From positions 434,001 through 498,000 of the forward strand of contig CP181261.1 of the NCBI GenBank assembly GCA_047833665.1: 64,000 bases of DNA, in the 5' to 3' direction. Made by a program: the position numbers and the translations under genes. This stretch comes from Caproicibacter sp047833665 (GTDB lineage: Bacteria; Bacillota; Clostridia; Oscillospirales; Acutalibacteraceae). Of the stretch, positions 1-8,428 are shown piece by piece; position 1 is the stretch's first letter, and each line of letters begins with the position of its first letter. Below the pieces are notes generated by a model. The model ran no database searches and had not been told where the DNA came from. It was given only the letters and a program-made list of their open reading frames with translations.

Positions 1-927
1 GTTGTTGGCCGGAACGCGGTTCTGGCTGATTGGATAATTTAAATAGGTGAGGGAATTTGAGGCAAGGGATAAAATTTCCTGTTTTGTCATGTTGGTTGTC
101 ACAAGATTCAGTGTGTCCGCCAGTGCGCTGTAAATCGTTGGCAGACTGGAACCTTTTAGAGAATCAACAATACTGGAAAAAACCTTGCGCTGACGTTCGG
201 TTCGCTCGAAATCATCGCCAATGGCACGGATGCGAGCATAATAATGCGCCTGCGCGCCGCTGAGGATATTTTCCCCCGTGTGAACTTTGTTGCTGTCGCC
301 GGAATATAAATTGATTAAATCTGCTTCGGTACGGCCATATGCGTCTGTTTCATCTGTCAGGGTAATTTTTACTCCGCCGAGCCGATCAATAATTTTATTA
401 AATGCACTGTTGTCAATAATCACAAATCGGTCGATGTCCACACCAAAATTTGCTTCAATAGCCGTTACGACGGCTTTGGCTCCGGCGGTTTTCCCGCCGG
501 ACAGACTGTATGCTGCGTTGAGCCGGTTGCTGCCGATGCCGGGAATGGCGACGTAAAGATCGCGCAAAAAGGACGTCAGTTTAATTTTTTTGTGGCGCGT
601 GTCAACGGAAACCAACATCATGCTGTCGCTGCGGCCGGTGTCGTGTGCCTGATAATTATCCACACCGAGCAGCAAAATATTGGTAATTGCGTCATCATGA
701 TAAAGACCGCCTAAAATTCCCGCCTTGGCGTCATCCGTATTAGTGGTGCTATCGATAACCATGGAACTAGCCGGTTCTTGAGAGATTTCTTCTTCCTGCG
801 GGTCCACAAAATTAATTTGGTTTAATAGGCTGTCCGCATACACGCAGCCAATTCCCGCGACTAGCATCAGGAGACTTAAAATTAAAACGGAGATATTCCG
901 GAGGGTATGTGTCTTTCTCTTTTTCAC
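1..927 (-). CDS. LytR-CpsA-Psr (LCP) family protein, C-terminus beyond window
   Basis: Membrane-anchored phosphotransferase of the LCP family, which attaches undecaprenyl-linked glycopolymers (teichoic acid or capsule) to peptidoglycan outside the cell. The 309 residues visible open with a positively charged stretch and one membrane helix (about 10-30), then an extracytoplasmic LCP domain from about residue 80. Recognisable family positions include D90 in LLLGVD, R99/D101 in TGRSDS, R122-D123 in LRDLYV and N134-R135. The gene runs off the left edge with no stop. I chose GTG at 927 because an AAAGGATGG Shine-Dalgarno lies at proper spacing; ATG at 936 overlaps that site and is the alternative. 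The next gene upstream on this strand is yfbR. Family assignment is firm; the polymer transferred is unknown. Confidence 0.88.
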   Translation of the reverse strand, partial: MKKRKTHTLRNISVLILSLLMLVAGIGCVYADSLLNQINFVDPQEEEISQEPASSMVIDSTTNTDDAKAGILGGLYHDDAITNILLLGVDNYQAHDTGRSDSMMLVSVDTRHKKIKLTSFLRDLYVAIPGIGSNRLNAAYSLSGGKTAGAKAVVTAIEANFGVDIDRFVIIDNSAFNKIIDRLGGVKITLTDETDAYGRTEADLINLYSGDSNKVHTGENILSGAQAHYYARIRAIGDDFERTERQRKVFSSIVDSLKGSSLPTIYSALADTLNLVTTNMTKQEILSLASNSLTYLNYPISQNRVPANN

Positions 928-1086
928 TTGATCCATCCTTTCATTTCCCTGCATCATTCCGGCGCAAAATTCCGTGCTGACGCAGCACAACGCTTTTTGA
1001 ACCGTACTATTATATACAAATACATGAATAAATATCATGATTCAGAAGAATCAATTTATCTATGCTATGAAACTTTCGGGAGGGGA

Positions 1087-1671
1087 TTATTCCTGTTCAT
1101 CCAGTGTTAGGCTGAAGGAGGGCAGGAATTCCTCCATGAAACAGTCTGCTTCCGGCAGGTGAAGGTCTTTAACGGCCTTACGCAGAGCTGACTCTGCCTT
1201 GGAAAACTCTTTGTTTCCCATTCTTTTTTCTTCCACGCATTTAATGACGGCGGAAATTTTGTCCGCCGCGTGAACTAAGCGCATAAGCTCCTCGTCGCCG
1301 GGATTTGTGGAATCGCCTAAAAGAGGGCGGTAAACTGTCTTCAAATCGTCCGGCAAAAAGCCAAGCAGGCGTTCCCGTGCAACAGATTCCACTTCTCGGT
1401 AAGCGGAACGGATTTTTGGGCTGAAATATTTTACAGGTGTAGGCATATCCCCTGTGATGATTTCTGTGGCATCATGGAACAGAGCGAGGGCGGCTGCACG
1501 ACCCGGGTCTGCATTGCCGCCGAACCGAGTATTCCTAATAACAGCGAGCGCGTGTGCAATGACGGCGGTTTCAAAACTATGTTCGCACAGATTTTCCCGG
1601 CGGGTGTTGCGCATCAGCCCCCAGCGGGTGATGTTTTTCATCCGTGATAAAACGGCAAAAAAATGGAACAC
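1087..1671 (-). CDS. yfbR: 5'-deoxynucleotidase YfbR, HD superfamily
   Basis: Predicted cytosolic metal-dependent 5'-deoxyribonucleotidase that dephosphorylates dNMPs (nucleotide pool balance). The 194-residue protein follows E. coli YfbR closely from its N-terminus: HFFAVLSRMK, R16-W17 in the substrate-binding ITRWGLMRN segment, H31 in CEHS, the H66-D67 pair, E70, and D137 in HAADK. It ends FLPSFSLTLDE like the E. coli protein. The start is GTG at 1671: an AAGGGAGG site sits seven bases upstream, whereas the in-frame ATG at 1692 has no Shine-Dalgarno. Orientation is divergent from the YfhO gene. The substrate is inferred from the family. Confidence 0.9.
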   Translation of the reverse strand: MFHFFAVLSRMKNITRWGLMRNTRRENLCEHSFETAVIAHALAVIRNTRFGGNADPGRAAALALFHDATEIITGDMPTPVKYFSPKIRSAYREVESVARERLLGFLPDDLKTVYRPLLGDSTNPGDEELMRLVHAADKISAVIKCVEEKRMGNKEFSKAESALRKAVKDLHLPEADCFMEEFLPSFSLTLDEQE

Positions 1672-1769
1672 CAAAGAACCTCCCTTTTTCATACTTTATT
1701 ATCATACCGTATTTTTTCATATTTTCAATAACAAAACAAAAAATTCACAATTTTCGCCATGAATCTTTC

Positions 1770-1797
1770 TTGTTTGGAAGGTGCGTTGTGTTATAAT
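1770..1797 (+). promoter_or_regulatory. Promoter of the YfhO-GT2 operon
   Basis: TTGTTT (1770-1775), 16-bp spacer, consensus TATAAT (1792-1797). The expected transcript start near 1804 lies downstream of the longest possible start codon (1781). This supports translation from GTG 1835, which has a GGGAGGCGG site in front. Confidence 0.6.
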
Positions 1798-1834
1798 ATT
1801 GCTTGATACTTGGTACTTGTTGGGAGGCGGCGCT

Positions 1835-4318
1835 GTGGTTAAAACTCACATTCTGAACGGAAATGGGACAAGGGAGTATTTTTTCAAGGCGTTTTTTTAC
1901 GGCCTTGCTGTGTCCTTTCTTTTTTTTATTCCGTTTATTTTGTTTGATAATGGCTATTTCCTTTTCTACGGTGATTACAATGTGCAGCAGGTACCGTTTT
2001 ATCAGATGTGCCACGATGCGGTCCGCAGCGGAAATTTTGGATGGAACTGGACGACCGACCTCGGTGCGAACTTCATTGGTTCCTACACTTTTTACCTGCT
2101 GGGCAGTCCGTTTTTCTGGCTGACCATTCCGTTTCCCAGTTGGATGGTGCCGCACTTAATGGGCCCGCTGCTCATGCTGAAATTCGGCTGTGCGTCCTTA
2201 ACTTCGTTTCATTATCTGCGCCGTTACGTCCGTGATCCGGACTATGCCGTTGTGGGCGGCATGCTGTATGCATTTTCCGGTTTTTCCGTTTATAATATCT
2301 TTTTTAATCATTTTCATGAGGCAATTATCTTTTTTCCGCTGATGCTGTGGGCGCTGGATGAATACATGTACACGCGCCGCCGCGGTGTTTTTGCGCTGAC
2401 GGTTTGTCTGTGCGCGATGGTAAACTGGTATTTCTTTGTGGGACAGGTTGTGTTCACATTGATTTACTGGTTTGTCCGCCTGCTGAGCCGGAACTGGGCT
2501 CTCTCCGCACGCGATTTTCTGCTGTTGTTCTGCGAGGCAGTCCTCGGTGTGTTGTGCGCCTCTGTGCTGCTGGTGCCCACCATTTTGGCAGCTGTGCAGA
2601 ATCCGCGTATTAACAATCCGCCATCCGGTTGGAGCACGCTTTTGTACGACTGGAATCAGCGGTATATTCACATTTTGGAATGCTTCTTTTTTCCGCCGGA
2701 TATTCCGGCACGACCGAACTTTACCCCGAATTCGGAAGCTAAATGGGCTTCCCTCGGCGCATGGTTCCCGCTGCTTAGCATGAGCGGCGTGTTTGCATTC
2801 TTGCAGGCAAGAAGAAAACACTGGTTAAAAACGTTAGTGTGCATCCTGTTTTTTATGGCATTCGTGCCTGTTCTGAATTCAGCATTCCAACTCTTTAATA
2901 TGGCGTACTATGCGCGCTGGTTCTATATGCTGACGCTGATGCTGGCGCTGGCAACTGTTCTGGCTCTGCAAGACAGGCGGTCGGACTGGCGCCGTGCCAT
3001 TAAGTGGACGCTGGGTGTTACGCTCGGTATTGCTCTTCCCATTGGCCTTATGCCTAAAAAAGAATCGGAAGGAAACATGGTTTTCGGGTTGGAAGATTAT
3101 CCAACACGATTCTGGGCGTATGTTGCCATTGCACTGCTCAGTCTTGCGCTGTTTACAACAGCCTTTCGCTTTTACCGCAGAAATCGGAAGCAGTTTCTCC
3201 ACTATCTGATGGGCGGGATAACCCTCATTACCGTTGTATATGCTGCTTATTTCATCGCACTGGGAAAAACGCAGAGTGACGATACACATAAATGGATTAT
3301 CCCGTATGCGCTCAACGGAGGAGAAGACATCAGCCTTCCGGACTCGGAGCAGTTCAGCCGCATTGATGTCTTTGACGGAATGGACAACCAAGCCATGTAC
3401 TGGCAAAAGCCGACTATTCAGGCGTTTCACAGTATTGTGCCGGGTTCGGTGATGGAGTTTTATCCTTCCATTGGTGTGCAGCGGGACGTTGCCTCCCGCC
3501 CGGACGTAAAGTACTACGGGCTGCGCGGGCTGACAAGCTGCCGCTGGCTGTTTGACCCCATTTACTCCGGGAAAAAATTTATCGATGAAGACGGAAGCAC
3601 TGCAATGCCCGGGTGGAGTTATTACGCCACGCAGAATGGCTGCGATATTTATGAGAATGATTATTTTATCCCGATGGGTTTTAGCTATGACAGCTACGTG
3701 ACGCGGACCGAATACGACAGTCTTGCTCAGGACGACCGCAATCTTCTGCTGCTCAAGGCAGTTGTGCTGGAGGATGAGGATGTTTCAAAATATGCGTCAG
3801 GCTTGCAGCATCTAGACCCTAATACACAAACCTATTCGCGGGAGGCCTATTTTCGGGACTGCATGGAAAGGGCGGCGCAGGCGTGTTCATCCTTTCAAAC
3901 GGACAACGACGGATTTTTCGCGACTTTCACAGCGGAAAAAAGCCGTTTGGTGTTTTTCAGCGTTCCGTGGGAGAGCGGATGGAGTGCAACAGTCAATGGA
4001 GAACCTGCGGAAATTATAAAAGTGAATGTCGGTTTCATGGCAGTCCGAGTGCCCGCCGGAACTTCACAAATCCGGTTTTCCTACAAAACTCCCGGCCTTA
4101 TCATAGGTGCGGCGGCAACAGTGGGAGGAATCTTACTGTTTGTGTTTTATTATTTCATGACTCGGCGGTATGACCGCACGCACAGAAAAAAACGGAAAGT
4201 GTACCGGGTGATAAAATTGCATACGCCTCATTTTTCCGATGCCCGCGGTGCGGAAAAGATATCTCCGTCCGCAAATTTTAATCCGAGTGGAAAAAACACC
4301 GATAAAAACGAGAACTGA
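1835..4318 (+). CDS. YfhO family membrane glycosyltransferase
   Basis: Large polytopic membrane protein of the YfhO family (GT-C type fold). In B. subtilis YfhO moves a sugar from undecaprenyl phosphate onto lipoteichoic acid outside the membrane, partnered with CsbB. The 827-residue protein has many helices through roughly residue 480, then a long hydrophilic extracytoplasmic part, a final helix near residue 770 (GGILLFVFYYF) and a basic cytoplasmic tail. An acidic/aromatic first loop (GDYNVQQVPFY) is typical of the family. GTG 1835 is chosen from its GGGAGGCGG site and the promoter position. A CsbB-like glycosyltransferase follows 21 bp downstream in the same operon, matching the known YfhO/CsbB pairing. 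The acceptor here is inferred. Confidence 0.85.
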   Translation: MVKTHILNGNGTREYFFKAFFYGLAVSFLFFIPFILFDNGYFLFYGDYNVQQVPFYQMCHDAVRSGNFGWNWTTDLGANFIGSYTFYLLGSPFFWLTIPFPSWMVPHLMGPLLMLKFGCASLTSFHYLRRYVRDPDYAVVGGMLYAFSGFSVYNIFFNHFHEAIIFFPLMLWALDEYMYTRRRGVFALTVCLCAMVNWYFFVGQVVFTLIYWFVRLLSRNWALSARDFLLLFCEAVLGVLCASVLLVPTILAAVQNPRINNPPSGWSTLLYDWNQRYIHILECFFFPPDIPARPNFTPNSEAKWASLGAWFPLLSMSGVFAFLQARRKHWLKTLVCILFFMAFVPVLNSAFQLFNMAYYARWFYMLTLMLALATVLALQDRRSDWRRAIKWTLGVTLGIALPIGLMPKKESEGNMVFGLEDYPTRFWAYVAIALLSLALFTTAFRFYRRNRKQFLHYLMGGITLITVVYAAYFIALGKTQSDDTHKWIIPYALNGGEDISLPDSEQFSRIDVFDGMDNQAMYWQKPTIQAFHSIVPGSVMEFYPSIGVQRDVASRPDVKYYGLRGLTSCRWLFDPIYSGKKFIDEDGSTAMPGWSYYATQNGCDIYENDYFIPMGFSYDSYVTRTEYDSLAQDDRNLLLLKAVVLEDEDVSKYASGLQHLDPNTQTYSREAYFRDCMERAAQACSSFQTDNDGFFATFTAEKSRLVFFSVPWESGWSATVNGEPAEIIKVNVGFMAVRVPAGTSQIRFSYKTPGLIIGAAATVGGILLFVFYYFMTRRYDRTHRKKRKVYRVIKLHTPHFSDARGAEKISPSANFNPSGKNTDKNEN

Positions 4319-4339
4319 AAAGAAAAGGTGGGCTTTGAT

Positions 4340-5284
4340 ATGTCTGAACCGGTTGTATATCTTGTCATTCCTTGTTATAACGAAGAGCAGGTATTGCCGG
4401 AAACGGTAAAAAGATTGACGCAGAAACTTCATGAGATGTTTTCCTCCGGACTTGCCGATGCCAAAAGCCGAATTTTGCTTGTGGATGACGGAAGCCGGGA
4501 CAGTACTTGGCAAATCATTTCCGATTATTGCGATCGGAATGAGCTTGTCAGCGGAATTAAATTGGCCCATAACCGTGGGCATCAAAACGCACTGCTTGCG
4601 GGTTTGATGACGGCGCGTAAATTTGCTGATTGTGCCATCAGTATGGATGCGGATTTGCAGGATGATGTGGATGTTCTGGATGAATTTGTGAAAAAATATC
4701 TGGACGGCTGCGATGTGGTTTACGGCGTGAGGAACAAGCGCGATACCGACACCTTCTTTAAACGAGTGACGGCACTTGGATTTTACCGATTTATGGCAGC
4801 GCTGGGGGTGGATGTGGTTTATAATCACGCCGATTACCGCCTGATGAGCCGTCGGGCACTGGATGCGCTCTCCGAATACAAAGAAGTCAATCTGTTTTTG
4901 CGCGGATTGGTGCCGCTCATTGGGTACAACAGCGCGGTGGTGACCTATGACCGGCATGAACGTTTCGCCGGTGAATCGAAGTATCCGCTGAAAAAAATGC
5001 TCGCGTTCGCAGTGGACGGCATTACGTCGTTCAGCGTAAAGCCTTTAAAGCTTATTTTTAACCTCGGTGTACTTGCGTCTCTGACCGGTTTTATTGGTAC
5101 GGTGTGGTCGGGAATCGCGCACTTTACTGCTGGATGGACGGGATGGATTGCGGCGTTCTGGTCGCTGTGGTTTCTCGGCGGACTAATCCTTCTCTGTATG
5201 GGGATAGCCGGAACTTACATTGGAAAAATTTATGCGGAAACAAAAGCGCGGCCGCGCTATAAAATTGAAACATTCAAAGAATGA
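4340..5284 (+). CDS. CsbB/GtrB-like polyprenyl-phosphate glycosyltransferase (GT2)
   Basis: Family 2 glycosyltransferase of the DPM1/GtrB/CsbB kind. It should load a sugar from a nucleotide donor onto undecaprenyl phosphate at the inner face of the membrane. The 314-residue protein shows VIPCYNEE near the N-terminus, the LLVDDGSRDST donor loop, the DADLQDD metal-binding motif, the RFAGESKYPLKK segment seen in this subfamily, and two C-terminal helices (about 225-250 and 265-285). ATG 4340 is preferred over GTG 4328 because AAAGGTGGG lies eight bases before it. It sits directly after the YfhO gene and probably feeds it with lipid-linked sugar. The sugar identity cannot be read from sequence. 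Confidence 0.9.
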   Translation: MSEPVVYLVIPCYNEEQVLPETVKRLTQKLHEMFSSGLADAKSRILLVDDGSRDSTWQIISDYCDRNELVSGIKLAHNRGHQNALLAGLMTARKFADCAISMDADLQDDVDVLDEFVKKYLDGCDVVYGVRNKRDTDTFFKRVTALGFYRFMAALGVDVVYNHADYRLMSRRALDALSEYKEVNLFLRGLVPLIGYNSAVVTYDRHERFAGESKYPLKKMLAFAVDGITSFSVKPLKLIFNLGVLASLTGFIGTVWSGIAHFTAGWTGWIAAFWSLWFLGGLILLCMGIAGTYIGKIYAETKARPRYKIETFKE

Positions 5285-5424
5285 GCGCGCAAACAAATTC
5301 GAAGTGATATGAAAACACCGTATGGCAAAAGTGCGGGGAATTTTATTCGGGCAGTCGGTCTTGAAAAGTGTTCTGTTTTGGAAAGAGGGACATTGGCTGC
5401 GCGGCAGACAGATGCGGGAAGGTA

Positions 5425-5697
5425 TCAGCGTTTTTGCTTTTTTTCAGCGGGGCGCAGCAAGAGTCTGGTTTCTCCGGGATTTAAAGTAACAAGCTTTGAG
5501 GCGATGCGGGGGTGCTTGAGACGTACGCGGACCATATCGCGCAGGACTTGGCCGGTGTTGTAGCCGTGAATCACCCGAATTTCTTTAATTTCCGGCCCTG
5601 CATGGGTGAGCAAATGCTCCAAACGGTATTTTGCATCTTGGGCGGTCAGTCCATGAATATCTACTTCCAGACAGGATTCTGTTTTTGAAATATGCAA
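5425..5697 (-). CDS. Small MutS-related (Smr) domain protein
   Basis: A 90-residue protein consisting of little more than an Smr domain, a nuclease/nucleic-acid-binding fold found at the end of MutS2 and alone. Visible motifs are DIHGLT (residues 13-18) and the VIHGYNTGQVLRDMVR segment corresponding to the conserved HGxGxG loop; here the second loop reads HGYNTG. The C-terminus is basic. The start is TTG at 5697 with a very strong GGAGGTGAAAG site, and a TATAAT box lies upstream at 5718-5723 on the minus strand. It is convergent with the GT2 gene. Whether it cuts RNA or DNA is not known. Confidence 0.8.
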   Translation of the reverse strand: MHISKTESCLEVDIHGLTAQDAKYRLEHLLTHAGPEIKEIRVIHGYNTGQVLRDMVRVRLKHPRIASKLVTLNPGETRLLLRPAEKKQKR

Positions 5698-5762
5698 GGT
5701 CTTTCACCTCCGAATCCATTATAGCACGAAATTCGGGAAAGCCCGAGATGAGCCTTTTCAAA

Positions 5763-5791
5763 TTGGATTTTTACATAGTTTTTGATATAAT
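5763..5791 (+). promoter_or_regulatory. Promoter of the unknown 391-residue protein
   Basis: TTGGAT (5763-5768), 17-bp spacer, TATAAT (5786-5791). It is followed by a G-rich ribosome site (5801-5807) and GTG at 5817, which fixes the start well inside the longer open frame. Confidence 0.6.
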
Positions 5792-5816
5792 GAAACCGGT
5801 CGGGGGGTGTGGTACG

Positions 5817-6992
5817 GTGAAAGTGGTTGATTTAAGAAATCTGTTTACCAGCAGCAACGTTTCGCTGATAGAAATAGACGGCAGCAAAATCTATTACGCA
5901 GAAGAAAAGACGGAAGAAGGGCACAACAGCCTATTTCTTTTGGAGTATAATTTAGCGGCGCGAAGAGAACGCATCATCGCAAATTATTTTTTAACCGACC
6001 CGTCCTATGTGCAGCATTTTTTCAGTTTTCCGGAGGATATTGTTATTGTAATGGAAGCCGGAGAGAGTACGGTTTGGATTTTGCGCGTGGATAAGCGCAC
6101 AGGTGAGGAAAAAAACATGTCCCGGCTGAATTTTATCGGAACCTTTGACGAATGCCGTGCATTGGATGAAAGCCATGTACTGCTGTATACTTCATCGAAT
6201 GAACGCCACAAGCAGTTGTTTCGCGAGTATAAGCGGTTAACCGGCTTTTCCCGGGTGGCTTATTTGTATGATTTAGATGAGGGAAAGTATTATTATGTCC
6301 GCGATCCGCGTATCTGCAACGGGAATGCGGCGGACCTGATTTCATATGATTTAAACGGCGAGCGGCAGCTTTTGCTGCTTGAGCCCCACGGCAGCGAAGA
6401 AGAAAAGAAGAAATGCTTTCGGAATATGCGGTGGTTGGGCGACAATATCAATGATAATGTTTGGCTTTGCCCTCTGCTGGATGTGCTTGTCTCCGTCAAA
6501 GCGGGAGAGGAGCGCGTGCCTCTTGAGCTGATTCTCAGTGCCGGGACCAGCGGTCTTGTGCGCTATGTGGGAATGGATGACCGAAATCTGTATTTTCGCG
6601 CGCAGTATTTCCCAACGGGGGATCAGCGCTTGTGTGCCTATGACAAGTTCAGCGGCCGAAAATTCGTCGCCGCGGCGCTCAGCCTTGGGCAGGATGAGGA
6701 GGATGCGCAGTATAGTATCGACCCGCAGGGCGGAAAAGCATACCGCATTACAAAAAGTGAGGATGTCTGTCGGGTGGACGGTGTTCTAAATTCTGCGGTA
6801 CATACGCACTATCCAAAGGATTTAGGTGAATTTGTCACCTGTGTGGATGACCGGTTCATCATCGCACGATATATTCTGACAGACGGCAAGGACTCCTTTG
6901 AATTCAATTCCGTCTACGATATTCAGAATAAAAAACAAAAAAGCTATGAATGCCGCTGTGCGGTTAAAGGCGATACGGTGGTGTTGTATTAA
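5817..6992 (+). CDS. Unknown protein, possible beta-propeller
   Basis: I do not recognise a family. The 391-residue product has no signal peptide or membrane helix and is rich in alternating hydrophobic strands with recurrent aromatic/Asp patterns (YYAEEK, LFLLEYN, VWILRVDKRTGEE, LYFRAQYFPTG, LCAYDKFSGRKF). That pattern resembles the blades of cytoplasmic beta-propellers that report configuration-like values; this is an impression, not a match. GTG 5817 is placed by the promoter and the G-rich ribosome site. The gene stands alone between the Smr gene and an ISL3 element. The element inserted at its stop codon, so the terminator that once followed is now 1.4 kb away at 8384-8418. Confidence 0.55.
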   Translation: MKVVDLRNLFTSSNVSLIEIDGSKIYYAEEKTEEGHNSLFLLEYNLAARRERIIANYFLTDPSYVQHFFSFPEDIVIVMEAGESTVWILRVDKRTGEEKNMSRLNFIGTFDECRALDESHVLLYTSSNERHKQLFREYKRLTGFSRVAYLYDLDEGKYYYVRDPRICNGNAADLISYDLNGERQLLLLEPHGSEEEKKKCFRNMRWLGDNINDNVWLCPLLDVLVSVKAGEERVPLELILSAGTSGLVRYVGMDDRNLYFRAQYFPTGDQRLCAYDKFSGRKFVAAALSLGQDEEDAQYSIDPQGGKAYRITKSEDVCRVDGVLNSAVHTHYPKDLGEFVTCVDDRFIIARYILTDGKDSFEFNSVYDIQNKKQKSYECRCAVKGDTVVLY

Positions 6993-6996
6993 TGAA

Positions 6997-8376
6997 GGCT
7001 CTATAATAAATGTTGGGGTGTGACGAATAGGCCTGCGAAAAAAGAGCAAAAAAGTAGAGCATATTCGATGAAAAACCTTTAAAATGGAAATTACCACTAT
7101 CCCATATTGGAGGTCATCGATATGCTCTGTACTTATTCTACCGAAAAATTGCTAGGATTAAAAGGGGTAATCGTAAAAAATGTGAGGCAATTGCCCGATA
7201 AAACGGAAATTTTTATTGAGTTACCAAGAAAGCCGCATGTTTGCCCTTGCTGTGGATATCAGACCAGCTATGTCCATGATTACCGTTGTCAAACAGTAAA
7301 AGACATCCCTGCTTTTGGTAAACACACTAGTTTGATTCTCCGAAAGCGCCGGTATCGCTGCTCTTTGTGTGGAAAGCGTTTCTTTGAAGATAACTCGTTT
7401 CTGCCGAGATATCACCGCATCACAAATCGTTTAGCCGCGTATATCATTTCAAAGCTGTCTGACGTGCGTTCTTTCACCAGTGTAGCACGTGAAGTAAATC
7501 TATCTGTTTCAACTATTATCCGGCTTTTCGATTGTATCCACTATGGAAAACCGCAGCAATTACCTGAAGTTGTGTCGATTGATGAGTTTAAAGGCAATAC
7601 AAGTGGCGAGAAATATCAGTGCATTCTGACCGATCCGGTTCGTCACCAAATCCTTGATATTCTTCCTGCTCGATACAACCACAAACTGAGAGAATATTTC
7701 GGCCGGCTTGACCGTTCTAAAACGAAGCATTTCGTCAGCGATATGTGGAGCACATATGCCAATATTGCTCAGACATATTTTAAAAATTCAAACTATGTCA
7801 TTGACAAATATCATTACATTCGTCAGGTATTTTGGGCTTTTGAAGCTATTCGCAAGGAAGAACAGAAAAGGTTTAGCAAGACCCGAAGAATTTACTTTAA
7901 GCGCTCTCGAACCTTGCTGAACAAACGATATGAATTTCTCACTCCGGAGCAAAAACAACAGGTTAATATCATGCTTTATGCAAGCAGCCGTTTGCTGACA
8001 GCCTACTCTCTTAAAGAACAGTTTTTCAAAGTCCTTGAATCTTCTGACAGTGTGTCTGCACGGACAGCGCTGTCTCATTGGATTATGGCCGCACAAAACA
8101 GTGGTCTTTCAAGATTTGTTGCTTGTGCAAATACCATGATTCGCTGGTCAAGAGGTATTCTAAATTCGTTTGATTGCTCTTACACCAACGGTTTTACCGA
8201 AGGGGTTAACAACAAGATTAAGGTTCTTAAACGCAATGCCTACGGTTATCGTAATTTTCGTCGCTTCCGCAATCGCATTCTTCATATGTTCCATCATTCA
8301 ACGAAAAATGGAGCAGCTTAACGCCGCTCCATTCGGTGTTTCCATTTTGGGTGACCCCAACTATTGACATAGAGCC
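6997..8376 (+). mobile_element. ISL3-family insertion sequence, copy 1 (1380 bp)
   Basis: Imperfect terminal inverted repeats start GGCTCTAT at both ends and include GTTGGGGT about 16 bases in. A perfect 8-bp target duplication TTAATGAA flanks it (6989-6996 and 8377-8384), as expected for ISL3. One transposase gene fills the interior. A near-identical copy lies at 55353-56733 in the opposite orientation with its own 8-bp duplication. The left duplication contains the TAA stop of the preceding gene, so insertion left that protein intact but removed it from its terminator. Confidence 0.95.
7122..8321 (+). CDS. ISL3-family transposase (copy 1)
   Basis: 399-residue DDE transposase. The N-terminal zinc-finger region has paired cysteines (CPCCGYQTSYVHDYRC, about 42-57, and CSLCGKRF near 85), followed by a helix-turn-helix and the DDE domain. 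In the DDE domain VSIDEFKG carries the first Asp, VSDMWSTY the second and NGFTEGVNNKIK the Glu. ATG 7122 is preceded by TTGGAGGTC, so I use it rather than the upstream TTG. It differs from copy 2 by a modest number of substitutions and both frames are open, so both copies may be active. Confidence 0.95.
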   Translation: MLCTYSTEKLLGLKGVIVKNVRQLPDKTEIFIELPRKPHVCPCCGYQTSYVHDYRCQTVKDIPAFGKHTSLILRKRRYRCSLCGKRFFEDNSFLPRYHRITNRLAAYIISKLSDVRSFTSVAREVNLSVSTIIRLFDCIHYGKPQQLPEVVSIDEFKGNTSGEKYQCILTDPVRHQILDILPARYNHKLREYFGRLDRSKTKHFVSDMWSTYANIAQTYFKNSNYVIDKYHYIRQVFWAFEAIRKEEQKRFSKTRRIYFKRSRTLLNKRYEFLTPEQKQQVNIMLYASSRLLTAYSLKEQFFKVLESSDSVSARTALSHWIMAAQNSGLSRFVACANTMIRWSRGILNSFDCSYTNGFTEGVNNKIKVLKRNAYGYRNFRRFRNRILHMFHHSTKNGAA

Positions 8377-8383
8377 TTAATGA

Positions 8384-8418
8384 AAAAATGCCCCTCGGCT
8401 AAGCCGGGGGGCATTTTT
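8384..8418. terminator. Intrinsic terminator, probably bidirectional
   Basis: A long perfect stem (8384-8399 with 8403-8418, loop of three) whose arms begin AAAAATGCCCC and end GCATTTTT, so both strands give a U-tract. It closes the minus-strand mfd operon and once also served the unknown gene at 5817-6992. ISL3 copy 1 now separates them. Confidence 0.9.
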
Positions 8419-8428
8419 GCTTCGGTTT

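Noticed and set aside
4133..4957. 274-codon minus-strand frame across the YfhO-GT2 junction
   Set aside because: Overlaps two well-supported genes and has no start signals.
7107..7121. Upstream TTG start for the ISL3 transposase
   Set aside because: It lies within the GGAGG ribosome site; ATG 7122 (and 56607 in copy 2) is properly spaced.
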